From Galbibacter sp035306585 (lineage in GTDB: Bacteria; Bacteroidota; Bacteroidia; Flavobacteriales; Flavobacteriaceae), in contig NZ_DATGNU010000021.1 of the NCBI RefSeq assembly GCF_035306585.1, positions 1-64,000 of the forward strand: 64,000 nt of DNA, read 5' to 3'. Shown piece by piece: positions 42,507 through 50,929 of this stretch. Both the position numbers and the translations under genes were made by a program. The notes under the pieces were generated by a model. It saw nothing but the letters and a program-made list of their open reading frames with translations. It ran no database searches and was not told the DNA's origin. Position 1 is the first letter of the stretch. Each line of letters opens with the position of its first letter.

Positions 42507-43136
42507 TCAATACAATTCAAGCGCTTTGGCTTGTTGAAGCATATCAACCATGTTATCCACATTGAGCTTTTTCATCAACCTTGCTTTATAGGTACTAACT
42601 GTTTTTTCATTGAGTCCTAATTCCTCCGCTACTTGTTTGTTTCTGCGTCCACGAGCAAGCAGTTTAAGAACTTCGATTTCTCTAGAAGATAGTTTTCTGA
42701 AAAACTTCCTAGGCTTATTAGAGCTCTCATCAAAAGCAATGCGTTGTGCAAGTTCGTTCGTAATAAACATGCCACCTTGTGCTACTTTTAAAATAGCTGT
42801 GGTGACGGTGTCTAAACTTGCCGTTTTCGAAATATATCCCGACGCGCCAGCTTTAATGGTGCTCAAGGCATACACTTCTTCAGGTTGGGAACTGAAAATC
42901 ACAATTTTAATATCAGGAAAATCTCTTTTAATCCTCCGTAGAGCGGTTATACCATTAACCTCTGGTATATCCATTTCAAGAATAATGACATCTGGTTGCT
43001 TACCCACTAAGAATCCAAATAATTCAGAGGTGGTACTCACATTTCCAATAATCTCAATTACTTCATTATCTTGAAGTACATTTTTTAGGCCTATCCTAAC
43101 TATAGGATGGTTATCAGCCACTAGAACTTTAATCAT
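42507..43136 (-). CDS. LuxR/NarL-type response regulator with an atypical receiver
   Basis: A 209-residue DNA-binding regulator. The receiver (residues 1-120) has the outline of the family, but the phosphoacceptor position holds Glu (E54 in DVIILEMDIPEVNG), and the acidic pair reads D8-N9 instead of two acids. K104 (GYISKTAS) and the Ser/Thr in IFSSQ are kept. Glu at this position can mimic the phosphorylated state, so constitutive activity is possible. The C-terminal LuxR helix-turn-helix (LSSREIEVLKLLARGRRNKQ, then VAEELGLNEKTVSTYKARLM) is intact. No kinase gene is adjacent. The next gene upstream on this strand is nadE. Confidence 0.9.
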   Translation of the reverse strand: MIKVLVADNHPIVRIGLKNVLQDNEVIEIIGNVSTTSELFGFLVGKQPDVIILEMDIPEVNGITALRRIKRDFPDIKIVIFSSQPEEVYALSTIKAGASGYISKTASLDTVTTAILKVAQGGMFITNELAQRIAFDESSNKPRKFFRKLSSREIEVLKLLARGRRNKQVAEELGLNEKTVSTYKARLMKKLNVDNMVDMLQQAKALELY

Positions 43137-43302
43137 ACATTTGACCGTTTTAAAGTTAAGTTTCGATAAGCCATGTTAAGAGGGTGTATAGAACATCTTC
43201 TTTACGGCTTGGGGGAGTTTGTCGTAATAGTAATAAGTAAAGATAATGAATTTAAATTTTTCAACAAAAAACTACTGAAATTCCATGATGGAATGTAAAG
43301 TT

Positions 43303-44091
43303 TTACCTTAATTCATGCGGTATTTTGCATACCGGTATAGGGACCATTTTATGCTGATTTGCCCTATTTAATTTGGTATATATTTCAAAAACTTCCTGTT
43401 CACGGTCTATAAAATCTGTAGCCTTTTTTCCTTGTTCGCTCATGCTCATGGCCCATTCTAGTTCTGGGTAACTCGCCCCAATTTGGTCTTCATCGTTTCG
43501 TTCATCGCCCCATAAACCATCTGTTGGTGCAGCATTTTGAATTTCTTGGTCTATTCCCATGGTGTGGGCTAAGGCGTAGACTTCTGATTTGGTTAAGTCA
43601 GCTATAGGGCTTATATCAACGCCGCCATCCCCATACTTGGTGTAGAATCCAACACCGAAATCCTCAATTTTGTTCCCAGTTCCCGCTACCAGATAATGGT
43701 GTATGGCTGCAAAATAATACAGTGTTGTCATCCGTAGACGCGCTCTGGTATTGGCTAGGGCCATCATCCGTTGCGGTTGATCGTCTACTTTGGGCACTGC
43801 CGCTACTAATTGATCAAATACAGGAGTGAGATTTGTGGTTAAGCTGGAGACATTCGGATGGTTTTCTTTAAGCCATGTGATGTGCTTTTGAGCCAAGGTC
43901 ACCTGAGTGGGGTGTTGATGAATCGGCATTTCAAGACACAGGAGCTTTAATCCCGTTTGTGCACATAGGGTAGAGGTGACTGCGGAATCAATTCCTCCAG
44001 AGATGCCTATAACAAATCCACCTATTTTGGCGTTTTCAGCATAGGATTTGATCCAATTGACAATATGGTTGATAACAGCTTCTGTTTGCAT
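43303..44091 (-). CDS. nadE: NAD+ synthase
   Basis: Amidates deamido-NAD+ to NAD+. The 262-residue protein lacks an N-terminal glutaminase domain, so it is the ammonia-dependent type. The ATP pyrophosphatase P-loop is SGGIDSAVTSTLC. GTGNKIEDFGVGFYTKYGDG and DISPIADLTKSEVYALAHTM are the substrate-binding segments. It lies upstream of the LuxR-type regulator on the same strand and divergent from gldB. Confidence 0.96.
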   Translation of the reverse strand: MQTEAVINHIVNWIKSYAENAKIGGFVIGISGGIDSAVTSTLCAQTGLKLLCLEMPIHQHPTQVTLAQKHITWLKENHPNVSSLTTNLTPVFDQLVAAVPKVDDQPQRMMALANTRARLRMTTLYYFAAIHHYLVAGTGNKIEDFGVGFYTKYGDGGVDISPIADLTKSEVYALAHTMGIDQEIQNAAPTDGLWGDERNDEDQIGASYPELEWAMSMSEQGKKATDFIDREQEVFEIYTKLNRANQHKMVPIPVCKIPHELR

Positions 44092-44238
44092 GGTCTTTTT
44101 TTGAGTCTATTAGAAGTTAATATTTTAAATTTGTCCTTTTGGTTATTTTAAATATCTGGGTTTATAGTATGTTCCTATATTTAAAGTCGAAAGTACTAAT
44201 TACAAAAGTAGATGTATCTTAAAATATTGAAAAACAAA

Positions 44239-45222
44239 ATGCAGAAAGTTTTGAAAATACTGCCTATGTGTAAAATTTTAGGGCTTTTTATTGCGATCCT
44301 TATAATGAGTTGCGCTTCCGATAATAAAGTAGAAGCCGAGATCGCGAGCGTAGCTGTCAACGTGCACATCGATCGCTTTGATGAAAAGTTTGCAAGTGCC
44401 ATTCCAGAGGATTTGCCAAAATTAAAAAAGCGCTATCCGTATTTGTTTCCAAAACAGTTCTCTGATAGTGTTTGGATCGATAGAATGCAGGATAGTTTAC
44501 ATCAGGTGATGGCTCAAGAAATTGACCAAAAGTTCAGTGATTTTAAGCAGGACACCCTTGGGATTCATCAACTATTTCAACATGTTAAATATTACTTTCC
44601 AGAATTTACGCCTCCAAGAATTGTCACTGTGAATTCTGATGTGGATTATAGAAACCGAATTATTTATGCAGACACCTTAATGCTAGTAGGTTTGGATAAT
44701 TATCTTGGGAAAGATCATGAATTTTATAAAGGTATACAGCAATTTATTAGGACGAATTTTGAAAAAGAGCGTGTAGTGGTAGATATGGCAAAAGCCATTT
44801 CTAGAAGCGTCCTAAGAGCAACCTCTGAGAGAGATTTTTTAAGTAAAATAGTGTATTATGGTAAATTGTACTACCTCATGTCTACCTTCTTACCAAAGGT
44901 GGATCAACCTTTAGTTATAGGGTACAGTGAGGATCAGTGGGGGTGGTCCTTAGCCAATGAAGAATATATCTGGAGATATTTTATTTCAAATGAACTGCTG
45001 TTTTCTACGGATTCTAAATTAGATGATCGCTTTATTGAGCCAGCGCCCTTTTCCAAGTTTTACCTTGAATTGGATAATGAATCTCCTGGTCGAATTGGAC
45101 AATTTATTGGATGGAGGATCGTTGATGCCTATATGAAAAATAATGAAGTATCTTTGCACGAGCTGCTAGAGGAACCAGCAGCATCATTATTTAAAAAATC
45201 ACAATACAAACCAAAGAAGTAA
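44239..45222 (+). CDS. gldB: Gliding motility lipoprotein GldB
   Basis: A lipoprotein required for gliding and T9SS assembly in Flavobacterium johnsoniae. The open frame begins at 44212. ATG codons at 44239 and 44266 are also possible, and the last gives MCKILGLFIAILIMSC, a short lipoprotein signal like that of GldB in F. johnsoniae. 44239 was chosen for its A-rich upstream region, and the start is uncertain. The mature part has the GldB pattern IDRFDEKFASAIPEDLPKLK with KRYPYLFP and FISNELLFSTDSKLDDRFIE, then GRIGQFIGWRIVDAYMKNN. The stop overlaps the start of gldC (TAATG), so the two are coupled. Confidence 0.93.
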   Translation: MQKVLKILPMCKILGLFIAILIMSCASDNKVEAEIASVAVNVHIDRFDEKFASAIPEDLPKLKKRYPYLFPKQFSDSVWIDRMQDSLHQVMAQEIDQKFSDFKQDTLGIHQLFQHVKYYFPEFTPPRIVTVNSDVDYRNRIIYADTLMLVGLDNYLGKDHEFYKGIQQFIRTNFEKERVVVDMAKAISRSVLRATSERDFLSKIVYYGKLYYLMSTFLPKVDQPLVIGYSEDQWGWSLANEEYIWRYFISNELLFSTDSKLDDRFIEPAPFSKFYLELDNESPGRIGQFIGWRIVDAYMKNNEVSLHELLEEPAASLFKKSQYKPKK

Positions 45223-45563
45223 TGGCTGTAGTACACAAATCAGAAATAAATTTAAATGTTGAATTGGATGAGAATAAGGTGCCAGAGAAGCTGAGCTGGA
45301 CCGCCAAAGATGGCGGTGTAGAAAATGAAGCAGCCAAAGCTATTTTACTTTCTGTATGGAACAGTGAGCAGCAGGAGACCCTTAAGATTGATTTATGGAC
45401 AAAGGACATGCCAATGGATGAGATGAAAAAGTTTATGCATCAAACCTTGGTTTCTCTTAGTGATACCTTTTACAAGGCTACCCAGGATGAAAAGATGACG
45501 GCAACAATGAAGGATTTTTGTGATTATTTTGCAGAAAAACTTGAGTTGACCAGAGAAAAGTAG
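45222..45563 (+). CDS. gldC: Gliding motility protein GldC
   Basis: A 113-residue soluble protein of the GldC family that accompanies GldB. Conserved stretches include INLNVELDENKVPEKLSWTA, EAAKAILLSVWNSEQQETLK and DLWTKDMPMDEMKKFMHQTL. It lies downstream of gldB with a one-base overlap and converges with engB. Confidence 0.95.
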   Translation: MAVVHKSEINLNVELDENKVPEKLSWTAKDGGVENEAAKAILLSVWNSEQQETLKIDLWTKDMPMDEMKKFMHQTLVSLSDTFYKATQDEKMTATMKDFCDYFAEKLELTREK

Positions 45564-45581
45564 GTCATGGTTGATTTATTG

Positions 45582-46184
45582 TTATTGAATTTGCTTGTTG
45601 ATCTGATCGATGTAATCTAGCAATTCCTCTCTTCCAGTCCTATTGGAGGAGGAAGTGATAAAATAATTAGGAGCTTCTTCCCACATATCATCAAGCATTG
45701 TTTGAAGATAGGTCTGAACATTGCGCTCAATGGCCTTCGGTTTTAATTTGTCCGCTTTAGTGAAAACTATAGAAAAAGGGATCTGATTTTCTCCAAGCCA
45801 CTGCATGAACTCCATGTCAATAGTTTGAGGGCTGTGCCTTATATCAATCAGAATAAAAGCAGAGACCAACTGTTTGCGCTGTGAAAAATAGGAGGTTATA
45901 AATTTTTGAAATTTACCTTTAGTTGTCTTGGAAACCTTCGCATAACCGTATCCTGGTAAATCTACCAAAAACCAATTTCCATTGATTTTAAAATGATTAA
46001 TCAGCTGTGTTTTTCCAGGTTTTCCAGAGGTTTTAGCAAGACTTTTTCGCTCTGTTAGCATATTGATAAGGGAGGACTTTCCTACATTTGAGCGCCCTAT
46101 AAAAGCGTATTCTGGCAAGGGCTCATTAGGGCACTTGCCTACATCGGTATTGCTAATAACAAAGGTTGCTGATTTAATCTGCAT
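45582..46184 (-). CDS. engB: Ribosome biogenesis GTPase EngB (YsxC/YihA)
   Basis: A GTPase that acts in assembly of the large ribosomal subunit. The 200-residue protein has G1 GRSNVGKSSLIN, the switch region GKPGKTQLINHF, G3 DLPGYGYAK, G4 FTKADKL and G5 SSS near TSSSNRTGREEL. The start at 46184 (MQIKSATFVISNTDVGKCP) is the normal family start. The hydrolase gene lies upstream on the same strand with 9 bases between them. Confidence 0.97.
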   Translation of the reverse strand: MQIKSATFVISNTDVGKCPNEPLPEYAFIGRSNVGKSSLINMLTERKSLAKTSGKPGKTQLINHFKINGNWFLVDLPGYGYAKVSKTTKGKFQKFITSYFSQRKQLVSAFILIDIRHSPQTIDMEFMQWLGENQIPFSIVFTKADKLKPKAIERNVQTYLQTMLDDMWEEAPNYFITSSSNRTGREELLDYIDQINKQIQ

Positions 46185-46193
46185 GCTGCGGAT

Positions 46194-46958
46194 TTAGAAA
46201 TTACGTTCTTTAAGCCATTTATGTAAGATTGCATTAAATTCTTTAGGGTGTTCCATCATCGGAGCGTGGCCACACTTTTTGATCCAGTAAAGATCCGAAT
46301 CAGGTAAAAGTTCATGAAACTCCATGGCTACATCTGGTGGCGTTACGTTGTCATTCTCACCCCAGATAATACAAGTAGGGGTGTGCATATGTGGAAGGTC
46401 TTTTGACATATTGTGCCGTATAGCGCTTTTGGCAATTGCAAGGGTTTTGATTAGTTTGCTTCGATCGTTGACAGTGGCATACACTTCATCTACAATTTCT
46501 TTGGTGGCTACCTTTGGATCATAAAATACTTCTTCGGCCTTTTTTTTCATAAACTCATAATCACCTCGCTTAGGATAACCATCACCCATGGCGCTTTCAT
46601 ATAATCCAGAACTGCCAGTGATCACTAGCGCCTTTATTTTATTAGGAAATAGCTTTGTGTGTAAGAGTCCAATGTGTCCTCCAAGAGAATTTCCTAACAA
46701 AATGACTTCTTCAAATCCTTTGTGCGCTATAAACTTATCAAGGTTTACTGCAAAACTCTTTACATTGGTCTTTAGCAACGGCATAGTATATATTGGAAGT
46801 TCGGGGATTAATACTTTGTAACCATTAGCGGAAAAATAAGCAGCTACATCATCAAAATTACTGAGTCCACCCATTAGTCCATGTAGTACAATCATAGGTG
46901 TGCCTTCTCCCACTTCTAAGTAAGTAAATTTACCTTCCTTCTTTAAATCGTGTACCAT
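46194..46958 (-). CDS. Alpha/beta hydrolase
   Basis: A 254-residue soluble alpha/beta hydrolase of unknown substrate. The nucleophile elbow is LGNSLGGHIG, the acid is in IWGENDNVTPP and the catalytic His in CGHAPMMEHPKEF. The oxyanion strand is IVLHGLMGGLSNF. The longest frame opens at 46988, but a promoter -7 element covers 46993-46986, so the ATG at 46958 (MVHDLKKEGKFTYL) is the likely start. It and engB may be cotranscribed. It is divergent from mraZ across a promoter-rich gap. Confidence 0.88.
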   Translation of the reverse strand: MVHDLKKEGKFTYLEVGEGTPMIVLHGLMGGLSNFDDVAAYFSANGYKVLIPELPIYTMPLLKTNVKSFAVNLDKFIAHKGFEEVILLGNSLGGHIGLLHTKLFPNKIKALVITGSSGLYESAMGDGYPKRGDYEFMKKKAEEVFYDPKVATKEIVDEVYATVNDRSKLIKTLAIAKSAIRHNMSKDLPHMHTPTCIIWGENDNVTPPDVAMEFHELLPDSDLYWIKKCGHAPMMEHPKEFNAILHKWLKERNF

Positions 46959-46985
46959 TAAGGGGTTGTTACATTTCTTCGGAAA

Positions 46986-46993
46986 CAAATATA
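46986..46993 (-). promoter_or_regulatory. -7 promoter element of the alpha/beta hydrolase gene
   Basis: TATATTTG on the minus strand matches TAnnTTTG. A GTTA lies about 20 bases upstream (47017-47014), a weak -33. It excludes the longest start codon at 46988. Confidence 0.6.
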
Positions 46994-47156
46994 GCGAATT
47001 AGGATATATTTTGTAACATTTCTCAGGGCATGCTGTGAATTAAATGTGAAACACTACACATTAAATGTCTTATCTCCTTTTAAGTCAGTTATTAACAATT
47101 TTGAATACTCCAATTTTACTGGAGCTCCCATAGAAACTAAAGAATTTATCAACAAA

Positions 47157-47190
47157 GTGGTAAAAAGTGGTAAAAAGTGATTATTAGTGG
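47157..47190 (+). promoter_or_regulatory. MraZ operator: four 10-bp-spaced GTGG boxes
   Basis: GTGG, GTGG, GTGA and GTGG start at 47157, 47167, 47177 and 47187, exactly 10 bases apart, with A-rich spacers. MraZ of E. coli binds direct repeats of TGGGN with the same 10-bp period upstream of its own gene. The boxes overlap and precede the promoter of mraZ, so self-regulation of the dcw cluster is a natural reading. Confidence 0.78.
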
Positions 47191-47202
47191 TAAATATTTC
47201 TC

Positions 47203-47210
47203 TATATTTG
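47203..47210 (+). promoter_or_regulatory. mraZ -7 promoter element
   Basis: TATATTTG matches TAnnTTTG, and the predicted transcript starts near 47216, after the GTGG boxes. The -33 area lies within the last two boxes. Confidence 0.65.
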
Positions 47211-47224
47211 AAAAGTAAACATTT

Positions 47225-47232
47225 AAAGGAGG
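47225..47232 (+). promoter_or_regulatory. Shine-Dalgarno of mraZ, which sets a TTG start
   Basis: AAAGGAGG is a strong Shine-Dalgarno sequence, unusual in Bacteroidota. It is followed after five bases by TTG at 47238, in frame with mraZ. Confidence 0.65.
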
Positions 47233-47237
47233 TTGAC

Positions 47238-47720
47238 TTGATCCAATTTTCGGAAGAATATGAGTGTAAGGCAGATAGCAAGGGGCGCATCATGATGCCA
47301 TCTTCACTGCGCGCTAAACTGGCGCCCGTCTTGGGTGATGGTTTGGTGTTAAAACGCTCGATTTTTCAAAAATGCCTTGAGGTGTATACCATGGCGGCCT
47401 GGGAAAAAGAAATGAAGCAGGTAGCTAAGTTAAATCGTTTCGTTAAAAAGAATAATGATTTTATTAGGCAATTTACCGCTGGAGTTCGAGTTGTTGAGAT
47501 CGATTCGAGTGGAAGATTGAGTATGCCAAAGAACTTGATCGCTTTTGCAGGTATCGAAAAGGAAGTAGTGCTTTCCGAATCGATCGATCGTATTGAGATT
47601 TGGGATAAGCAGCGTTATTACGATGTTTTAGATCAGGGTGCGGATTCGTTCTCTGATTTAGCAGAAGAAGTTATGGGAGGTTTTGAAATAGAGCAGGAAG
47701 ATGGAGATGGAGTATCATAA
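47238..47720 (+). CDS. mraZ: Transcriptional regulator MraZ
   Basis: DNA-binding regulator at the head of the division and cell-wall cluster. The longest frame opens at a GTG inside the operator, upstream of the promoter, so the TTG at 47238 after AAAGGAGG is preferred, giving 160 residues. Two SpoVT/AbrB-like repeats are seen: YECKADSKGRIMMPSSLRAK and VVEIDSSGRLSMPKNLIAFA, both with the DxxGRxxxP motif typical of MraZ. It overlaps rsmH by about 20 bases. Binding to its own upstream GTGG boxes is inferred from E. coli MraZ. Confidence 0.95.
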   Translation: MIQFSEEYECKADSKGRIMMPSSLRAKLAPVLGDGLVLKRSIFQKCLEVYTMAAWEKEMKQVAKLNRFVKKNNDFIRQFTAGVRVVEIDSSGRLSMPKNLIAFAGIEKEVVLSESIDRIEIWDKQRYYDVLDQGADSFSDLAEEVMGGFEIEQEDGDGVS

Positions 47721-48603
47721 ACCAGTGTTGCTACATGAGACTGTCGATGGCCTTAATATTAAGGAGGACGGCGTCTATGTAGATGTTACCTTCGGAGGAG
47801 GAGGTCATTCGAAAGAGATTTTAAACCGTTTGGGGTCAAAAGGGAAATTATTTGGTTTTGATCAGGATGAGGATGCAAAGCAGAATGCGCTTGAAGATGA
47901 GCGTTTTGCGCTGATTCCACAGAACTTTAGATATATTAAACGTTTTTTGAAATTTTATGGAGTGCAGCAAGTCGATGGGATCTTAGGGGACTTCGGCGTG
48001 TCATCGCATCAATTTGACGTTCCTGAGCGTGGGTTTTCAACACGCTTTGATGCGAACCTCGATATGAGAATGAGCAAGCAAAACACTCTGAGCGCATATG
48101 ATGTGGTAAATACATATGAGCAAGGAGAGCTTAAACGTGTCTTTGGTCTGTACGGCGAACTAAAAAATGCGGGCAGCATCGCCGCGGCTATAGTTGAAAA
48201 ACGTGCTGAACAACCGATAATGACTACTGAGGAATTAAAGGATGGTTTACGAAAATTTTTACCTCCTTATAGGGAGAATAAAATATTAGCCCAACTTTAT
48301 CAAGCGATTCGAATAGAGGTTAATCAAGAGGTAGCTGTATTAAGAGAGTTTCTTCTGCAGACACCAGAATTAGTTAAAAAAGGAGGGCGATTGAGTTTGA
48401 TAAGTTACCATTCTTTAGAGGATCGCTTAGTAAAGCGTTTTATAAGGAGTGGAAAGTTTGAAGGGGAAGTTGAAAAGGATTTTTACGGGAACCCGCTGGT
48501 TCCATTTAAAAAAATTTCGGGATTGATCGTACCTTCTAAAGAAGAAATTGAAGTAAATAGTAGAGCGAGAAGCGCCAAATTGCGAATTGCTGAAAAACTA
48601 TAA
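47701..48603 (+). CDS. rsmH: 16S rRNA (cytosine(1402)-N(4))-methyltransferase RsmH
   Basis: Methylates C1402 of 16S rRNA at the ribosomal P site. The 300-residue protein begins MEMEYHKPVLLHETVDGL; an ATG two codons later is an alternative start. It contains the SAM site VDVTFGGGGHSKEIL and GILGDFGVSSHQFDVPERGF, and the C-terminal LISYHSLEDRLVKRFI. Its start overlaps the end of mraZ. Six bases separate it from the ftsL-like gene. Confidence 0.97.
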   Translation: MEMEYHKPVLLHETVDGLNIKEDGVYVDVTFGGGGHSKEILNRLGSKGKLFGFDQDEDAKQNALEDERFALIPQNFRYIKRFLKFYGVQQVDGILGDFGVSSHQFDVPERGFSTRFDANLDMRMSKQNTLSAYDVVNTYEQGELKRVFGLYGELKNAGSIAAAIVEKRAEQPIMTTEELKDGLRKFLPPYRENKILAQLYQAIRIEVNQEVAVLREFLLQTPELVKKGGRLSLISYHSLEDRLVKRFIRSGKFEGEVEKDFYGNPLVPFKKISGLIVPSKEEIEVNSRARSAKLRIAEKL

Positions 48604-48608
48604 ATGAA

Positions 48609-48929
48609 ATGAGAAAGGGAATTCTGGACATATTAAAAGGGAAGTTTTTAGTCAGTGATGACGCGATAAAGAACTGGAGGTTTATTTTGTTCGCTTCCAT
48701 CTTGGCTGTGATCATGATTTCTAGTGCGCACAATGCGGATAAGAAGGTTCATGAACTGGCCAAATTAAATGACAGAGTACTGGAGCTACGCAGTGAGTTT
48801 GTGGATATACGTACACAGGTTCAACAAGTGCGATTGGAGTCCCATATTACCTCAAAAGTGGAATCTATGGGGTTAAAACCATCATTGAATCCACCTAAAA
48901 AAATTAAAGTAGTAGGAGATAATAAGTAA
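48609..48929 (+). CDS. ftsL: FtsL-like small divisome protein
   Basis: A 106-residue bitopic membrane protein in the position of ftsL, between rsmH and ftsI. A cytoplasmic N-terminal stretch (about 1-24) precedes one transmembrane helix (WRFILFASILAVIMISSA), and a periplasmic coiled-coil (KVHELAKLNDRVLELRSEFV) follows. FtsL proteins diverge in sequence, so the assignment rests on topology, length and position. Confidence 0.78.
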   Translation: MRKGILDILKGKFLVSDDAIKNWRFILFASILAVIMISSAHNADKKVHELAKLNDRVLELRSEFVDIRTQVQQVRLESHITSKVESMGLKPSLNPPKKIKVVGDNK

Positions 48930-48931
48930 AT

Positions 48932-50929
48932 ATGCCAGTAACGGATAAATCCATATTGAGTCGATTGTATTTTGTGGCAGGTTGTATGTTTCTGCTCGCA
49001 TTGGCTATTGGTGTAAAACTTGTTAGTATCCAGTTCATTGACGGTGATAAATACAGGGCGCTTTCTCAAAAACGTACCATAAAGAATTTTACCATAGAGC
49101 CTAAGCGGGGAAACTTGTATTCTGATGATGGGAGTCTGCTAGCTACTTCGGTTACCAAGTACGACATTCGTTTCGATGCCCTTACCCCTAGTAGGGCAGT
49201 ATTTGAAGAACATATAAAACCATTGTCCGATTCGCTCTCTAAGGTTTTAGGTAGACCATCCTCGTATTATCAGAATTTGATGAAAGAGGCTAGAGTGGAA
49301 AAAAACCGGTATTTGCTAATTGCTCGTGATTTAGGTTACACAAAATATATGCGGATCAAGGGATTTCCAATGTTTAATTTGGGGCCATATAAAGGTGGTT
49401 TTATAGTAGAGCAAGAAACGCAACGTGAGTATCCTCTTGGCGGTATTGCACATCGCAGTGTAGGATATGAAAGAGAAAACGGCCCAAGTGTTGGTCTCGA
49501 AGGGGCTTTTGGACAATTTTTAAGAGGAGAGGAAGGGCATCGCTTAAAGCAAAAAATTGCTCAAGGACAGTGGAAGCCTATTACGGATTATAACGAAGTA
49601 GAGCCGAAGGATGGTTATGATGTGGTCTCGACGATTAATGTCAATATTCAGGATATCGCCCACCATGCTTTACTAGCACAGTTAGAAAAGTACAAAGCAA
49701 TGCACGGAACCGTGGTTGTTATGGAGGTTAAAACTGGAGAGATTAAAGCTATTTCCAATTTAGGAAGAACAGCTAATGGAAAATATTTTGAGCGTTTAAA
49801 CTACGCTGTAGGGGAATCCCATGAGCCTGGATCAACTTTCAAATTGTTCTCAATGATAGCTGCTTTGGAGGATCATGCAGTAGATACCAGCGATGTCATT
49901 GATACTGGAAAAGGGGTGATATCTTTTTACGGAAAAAAGGTGAGAGATTCAAAATGGGGTGGCTATGGTGAGCTGTCTGTTTCGGATGTTTTAGTGCGTT
50001 CTTCCAATGTCGGGATCGTTAAAATTATTGATGATTTCTACGGCGATCAGCCTGAGAAATTTGTCAACCGTCTTTACAATATGGGACTTAATGATAAATT
50101 AGGTCTAGCAATAAAAGGAGAAGGGGCGCCTTATATTCCTCATCCAAATGATAAGGAACGCTGGAGTGGTATTACGCTACAATGGATGGCTTATGGGTAT
50201 GGGGTGTCTATGACCCCACTTCAAACCTTGGCTTTTTACAATGCCGTTGCAAATGGCGGAGAGTTGTTAAAACCTAGACTTATTAAAGAAGTTCGTGATT
50301 GGGATAAGGTAATTCATAAATTCGATAAGGAGGTTTTGAACCCTTCCATTTGCTCGAAAGAAACCCTCAAAAAGGTGCAGGCCATGCTGGAGAACGTGGT
50401 TAAATCTAAGCATGGGACTGGACACGGATTGTACTCTGAAAATTTTTCCATGGCCGGGAAGACAGGTACGGCACAGAAAAATTATGCTGATAAGAGTAAG
50501 CTAAAATACATCTCCAGTTTTGCTGGTTACTTTCCAGCGGATGAACCTAAATATTCCTGTATCGTAGTAATTCACGAGCCCGATAAAGGAGTGGGTTATT
50601 ACGGAGCGGATGTTTCAGGGCCCGTATTTAAAGCCATCGCTCAGAAGATATACATTAATTCACCACTGATTGATACCATTGATGAATTAAACAATGCTGA
50701 TGAGGATCTATTAAAAGATTATAAATCCTACTACGCCAAGCTTAAGCAAAACAATACCACTGTTCCTAATGTTAAAGGAATGAGCGGAATGGATGCAGTT
50801 TCCATTTTAGAAAACTTAGGACTTAGAGTTAAGATTCAAGGGTCTAACGCGGGGACTGTTCAAAGTCAGTCTCTAGAGAGTGGAGTTAAAGTAGAGTCAA
50901 ATAAAACTATAGTATTAAAGCTAACGTGA
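48932..50929 (+). CDS. ftsI: Peptidoglycan transpeptidase FtsI (class B PBP3)
   Basis: The septum-specific transpeptidase. The 665-residue protein has one N-terminal membrane anchor (LYFVAGCMFLLALAIGVKLV), a dimerisation-type domain (RGNLYSDDGSLLATS) and the transpeptidase domain, with SxxK at HEPGSTFKLFSM (near residue 299), SSN in VRSSNVGI and KTGTAQ (near 509). A single PASTA domain follows at the C-terminus (about 605-665, VPNVKGMSGMDAVSIL). Its stop overlaps murE. Confidence 0.97.
   Translation: MPVTDKSILSRLYFVAGCMFLLALAIGVKLVSIQFIDGDKYRALSQKRTIKNFTIEPKRGNLYSDDGSLLATSVTKYDIRFDALTPSRAVFEEHIKPLSDSLSKVLGRPSSYYQNLMKEARVEKNRYLLIARDLGYTKYMRIKGFPMFNLGPYKGGFIVEQETQREYPLGGIAHRSVGYERENGPSVGLEGAFGQFLRGEEGHRLKQKIAQGQWKPITDYNEVEPKDGYDVVSTINVNIQDIAHHALLAQLEKYKAMHGTVVVMEVKTGEIKAISNLGRTANGKYFERLNYAVGESHEPGSTFKLFSMIAALEDHAVDTSDVIDTGKGVISFYGKKVRDSKWGGYGELSVSDVLVRSSNVGIVKIIDDFYGDQPEKFVNRLYNMGLNDKLGLAIKGEGAPYIPHPNDKERWSGITLQWMAYGYGVSMTPLQTLAFYNAVANGGELLKPRLIKEVRDWDKVIHKFDKEVLNPSICSKETLKKVQAMLENVVKSKHGTGHGLYSENFSMAGKTGTAQKNYADKSKLKYISSFAGYFPADEPKYSCIVVIHEPDKGVGYYGADVSGPVFKAIAQKIYINSPLIDTIDELNNADEDLLKDYKSYYAKLKQNNTTVPNVKGMSGMDAVSILENLGLRVKIQGSNAGTVQSQSLESGVKVESNKTIVLKLT

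Noticed and set aside
46959..46988. Start of the hydrolase at 46988
   Set aside because: A -7 promoter element covers 46993-46986, so the ATG at 46958 is the likely start.
47187..47237. GTG start of mraZ at 47187
   Set aside because: It lies inside the last GTGG box and upstream of the TATATTTG promoter element, so it would not be transcribed. The TTG at 47238 after AAAGGAGG is better.
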